From NCBI GenBank assembly GCA_037367355.1, contig CM074697.1, positions 1,860,001-1,924,000 on the forward strand: a stretch of 64,000 nt of DNA, read 5' to 3'. Position numbers and translations under genes: made by a program. Shown here piece by piece: positions 62,396 to 64,000 of this stretch (the first letter of the stretch is position 1; the number at the start of each line of letters is the position of its first letter). This stretch comes from Neoscytalidium dimidiatum. Its lineage: Eukaryota; Ascomycota; Dothideomycetes; Botryosphaeriales; Botryosphaeriaceae. Under the pieces are notes generated by a model. The model saw only the letters and a list, made by a program, of their open reading frames with translations. It was not told the origin of the DNA and made no database searches.

Positions 62396-63004
62396 TCAGT
62401 GCCGGATAAGCGCTAAGGTAAGCTTCATCGGCTGTATCGTAGCGCACATCTGTGGCATCCTAAAATAGAAATATATACCAGACCGGCTACCTTCAGGCTT
62501 GTGAGAAACATCCCCAAGCTGCTGAATAGCGTCTGGATCATGGCGCATACGCTTGCTGCTAGAAATCTGGTGGTAAATTCCACTCCTTCGCGATGACTGA
62601 CGTGCGCCGTCTTGTCTAATCGCCTGGGGGTTCGGAACGTCCTGACCCCCAGACTCCTCATCAGGTCGCTGAATGCGAACTCGCAAATTGGCAACTCGCT
62701 CTAGCAAGCTATCAATCGCTCGACTAGCCCAGTCCTCAGTCTCCCTTTGGCTGAACCAATGGGAATCCTTCTTGACGGTGCAGGATCTGTATCTAAGATG
62801 TGCCCAACTGTAATCAGGGTGCCATCTATCCGCTAGTGTTAGTCTTCGTTTACGCAATTCTCTCGCCGAAGGCGGACAGTGCGTGTTCGTTGGGCATGTT
62901 GGCATCCCTATAGATGTAAGCATCGAGCATGGAATATTTGGACAGGGAGGGGTCATACTGAAGAGCTCAATTAAGTTGAAGAAAAGAAAAGGTGAACTGG
63001 GCAT
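62396..63004 (-). CDS. hypothetical protein, 202 aa, doubtful
   Basis: An open frame of 202 codons with an ATG. The central part is charged and protein-like (ARELRKRRLTLADRWHPDY, SHWFSQRETEDWASRAIDSLLERVANLRVRIQRPDEESG) and a helix is likely there. The ends look poor. A shorter start at MPTCPTNTHCPPS is possible. No domain or homologue is recognised, and it sits in decayed DNA, so it may be a remnant. Confidence 0.3.
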   Translation of the reverse strand: MPSSPFLFFNLIELFSMTPPCPNIPCSMLTSIGMPTCPTNTHCPPSARELRKRRLTLADRWHPDYSWAHLRYRSCTVKKDSHWFSQRETEDWASRAIDSLLERVANLRVRIQRPDEESGGQDVPNPQAIRQDGARQSSRRSGIYHQISSSKRMRHDPDAIQQLGDVSHKPEGSRSGIYFYFRMPQMCATIQPMKLTLALIRH

Positions 63005-63849
63005 AAGGAATTTGAAAGACTGGATGGATCGCGGCTAGAGTCAGCGTAACAGCCAAATTGGCAAGCACGACAGGCAGGGTAGAGAAGGCAGGTAAGACCG
63101 CACCTTCTAAAACAGCAACGCGAAGCCGTAAGCCACTGGCCAGCAAACTATAATTCACATCCGCACGCAGTGTAAGGAGCCTATTCATTTATTCCGGTAA
63201 GTCGGAATTATATCCACGGAAGATGTGGCGGAGGTTATGTCATATACACTCGACATACAATTTTATAGTACTTTGGAAATGAACACTTTCTAAACCGTCT
63301 CTATGCGCGCCAGATAGGGAAAGCAATAAGTGTCAGTCTGTCAAACAGCACTATTTCAAGCCAATCACCTACACTATAGGTCTGCAGAGCACACTGCTGT
63401 ATGGAGGATATATTCGCTTGTACTGCTAAGTACTCAAAGCCGATGCGGACACAACGAAACCCTTTAGTCGTTCTTCTCGCTTCGGAAGTTCAAAGCTTCC
63501 CTCAAATTTCTCGAACACAAACCTATCATAATACATTCCGCATACCCGAACTCATTTTGATCTCGATTAATCAATCAATTTCATCTATTATAGCAATGTT
63601 CAGAACAGGCAAAGCCATTGGCGTTGGCCGTATTCTAATAGTCATGGTCCAGTCGTAAGTCGTCAACGCTTGGGTGAAACGCGGTATCGTGCATAAGGCA
63701 AGATGGAGCAAATGCTACAGGCCATATTGTTTCTTTTGCCAGGCTCGTCATGTGGAAGCGATCCAGCCATACCAGTCTTTGAGAGCCACGCCTTTAAACA
63801 CAAACAGGAAAGAAGGAGAGCAGAGGGGGCGGGCGAAAGCCGACAAGGC
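63005..63849. other. intergenic
   Basis: Spacer between the doubtful ORF and the partial gene at the right edge. Its open frames (62967-63188 minus, 63401-63658 plus) have no recognised motif. Nothing else was seen. Confidence 0.4.
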
Positions 63850-64000
63850 TCAGTATCTCGCAGGAGGGGCGCCCATTGGCGGCGGCGGCAGATTGCCGGC
63901 GGAGTAAGGATTGGCGTCTGCGTAGGTCGAGGCACCATAGGGCGGATAGGCGACGCCCGGAGCTGGGGTGGCATACGGGTTAGCCGAGCCGTTCATCAGG
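63850..64000 (-). CDS. C-terminal end of a Pro/Tyr/Gly-rich protein (partial)
   Basis: The minus strand reads from the right edge into a TGA stop at 63852-63850. The 49 visible residues are rich in Pro, Tyr, Ala and Gly (NPYATPAPGVAYPPYG, ADANPYSAG, PPPPMGAPPARY). Such tails are common at the C-terminus of fungal membrane or RNA-associated proteins and may be disordered. The upstream part lies outside the window, so the family cannot be named. The frame was chosen because of its coherent repeat-like composition; the overlapping frame 63663-63974 is its shadow. Confidence 0.5.
   Translation of the reverse strand, partial: LMNGSANPYATPAPGVAYPPYGASTYADANPYSAGNLPPPPMGAPPARY

Noticed and set aside
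1..64000. CRISPR array, bacterial operons, Shine-Dalgarno sites, rRNA operon or tRNA genes
   Set aside because: The window is eukaryotic with spliced genes. No regularly spaced repeats with unique spacers, no rRNA core sequence and no convincing tRNA cloverleaf were noticed. A covariance-model scan was not possible.

Overview
This window looks like nuclear DNA of a filamentous ascomycete (Pezizomycotina). Genes lie on both strands and carry one to six short introns (about 45-90 nt) with GT...AG ends and CTAAC/CTGAC-like branch sites. The proteins are typical of that group: an ascomycete-type CHMP3/Vps24, a fungal AAA+ ATPase, fungal SDR families and Zn2Cys6 regulators. A dothideomycete would fit, but this was not tested. 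All exon coordinates were worked out by hand from splice signals and reading phase; no search was run.

From 1 to about 50.6 kb the window is a core, gene-dense region. In order it holds: the 3' end of an unknown gene; a secreted agmatinase-like ureohydrolase; Vps24/CHMP3 (ESCRT-III); the p23/Sba1 HSP90 co-chaperone; the NatA auxiliary subunit; a conserved mitochondrial-type protein; the queuosine salvage glycosidase; a seven-TM GPCR-like protein; a small BRCT protein; a 97-aa conserved-looking protein; an arrestin-like protein; a PPIL3-type cyclophilin; an SDR whose catalytic Tyr appears lost; an AAA+ ATPase; an SH3 single-pass membrane protein with a Cys-rich ectodomain; a mitochondrial-type membrane protein; a 1290-aa PPR protein; phosphomevalonate kinase (ERG8); a prenylated UBL3-like ubiquitin-fold protein; the proteasome maturation factor UMP1; a MAPEG protein; tRNA-splicing endonuclease subunit SEN54; and an UNC93-like transporter. 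The genes are mainly housekeeping (protein folding and turnover, tRNA processing, isoprenoid synthesis, mitochondrial expression), arranged as divergent and convergent pairs with no sign of a metabolic cluster.

From about 50.6 kb to the right end the character changes to sparse, accessory-like DNA. It holds a classical SDR and then the most interesting locus: an intronless secreted precursor (53468-54115) with seven EDSHxxL repeats separated by six Kex2-type dibasic sites, each followed by short Ala/Pro-containing spacers. Its architecture is that of a fungal Kex2-processed repeat protein, from which a family of short secreted peptides could be released. After it come relics: a decayed amino-acid/choline-type permease, a Zn2Cys6 regulator broken by a one-base insertion in its zinc cluster, a non-LTR retrotransposon fragment, AT-rich tracts suggestive of RIP decay, and diverged repeats. 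The right edge cuts through the C-terminus of a Pro/Tyr-rich protein on the minus strand.
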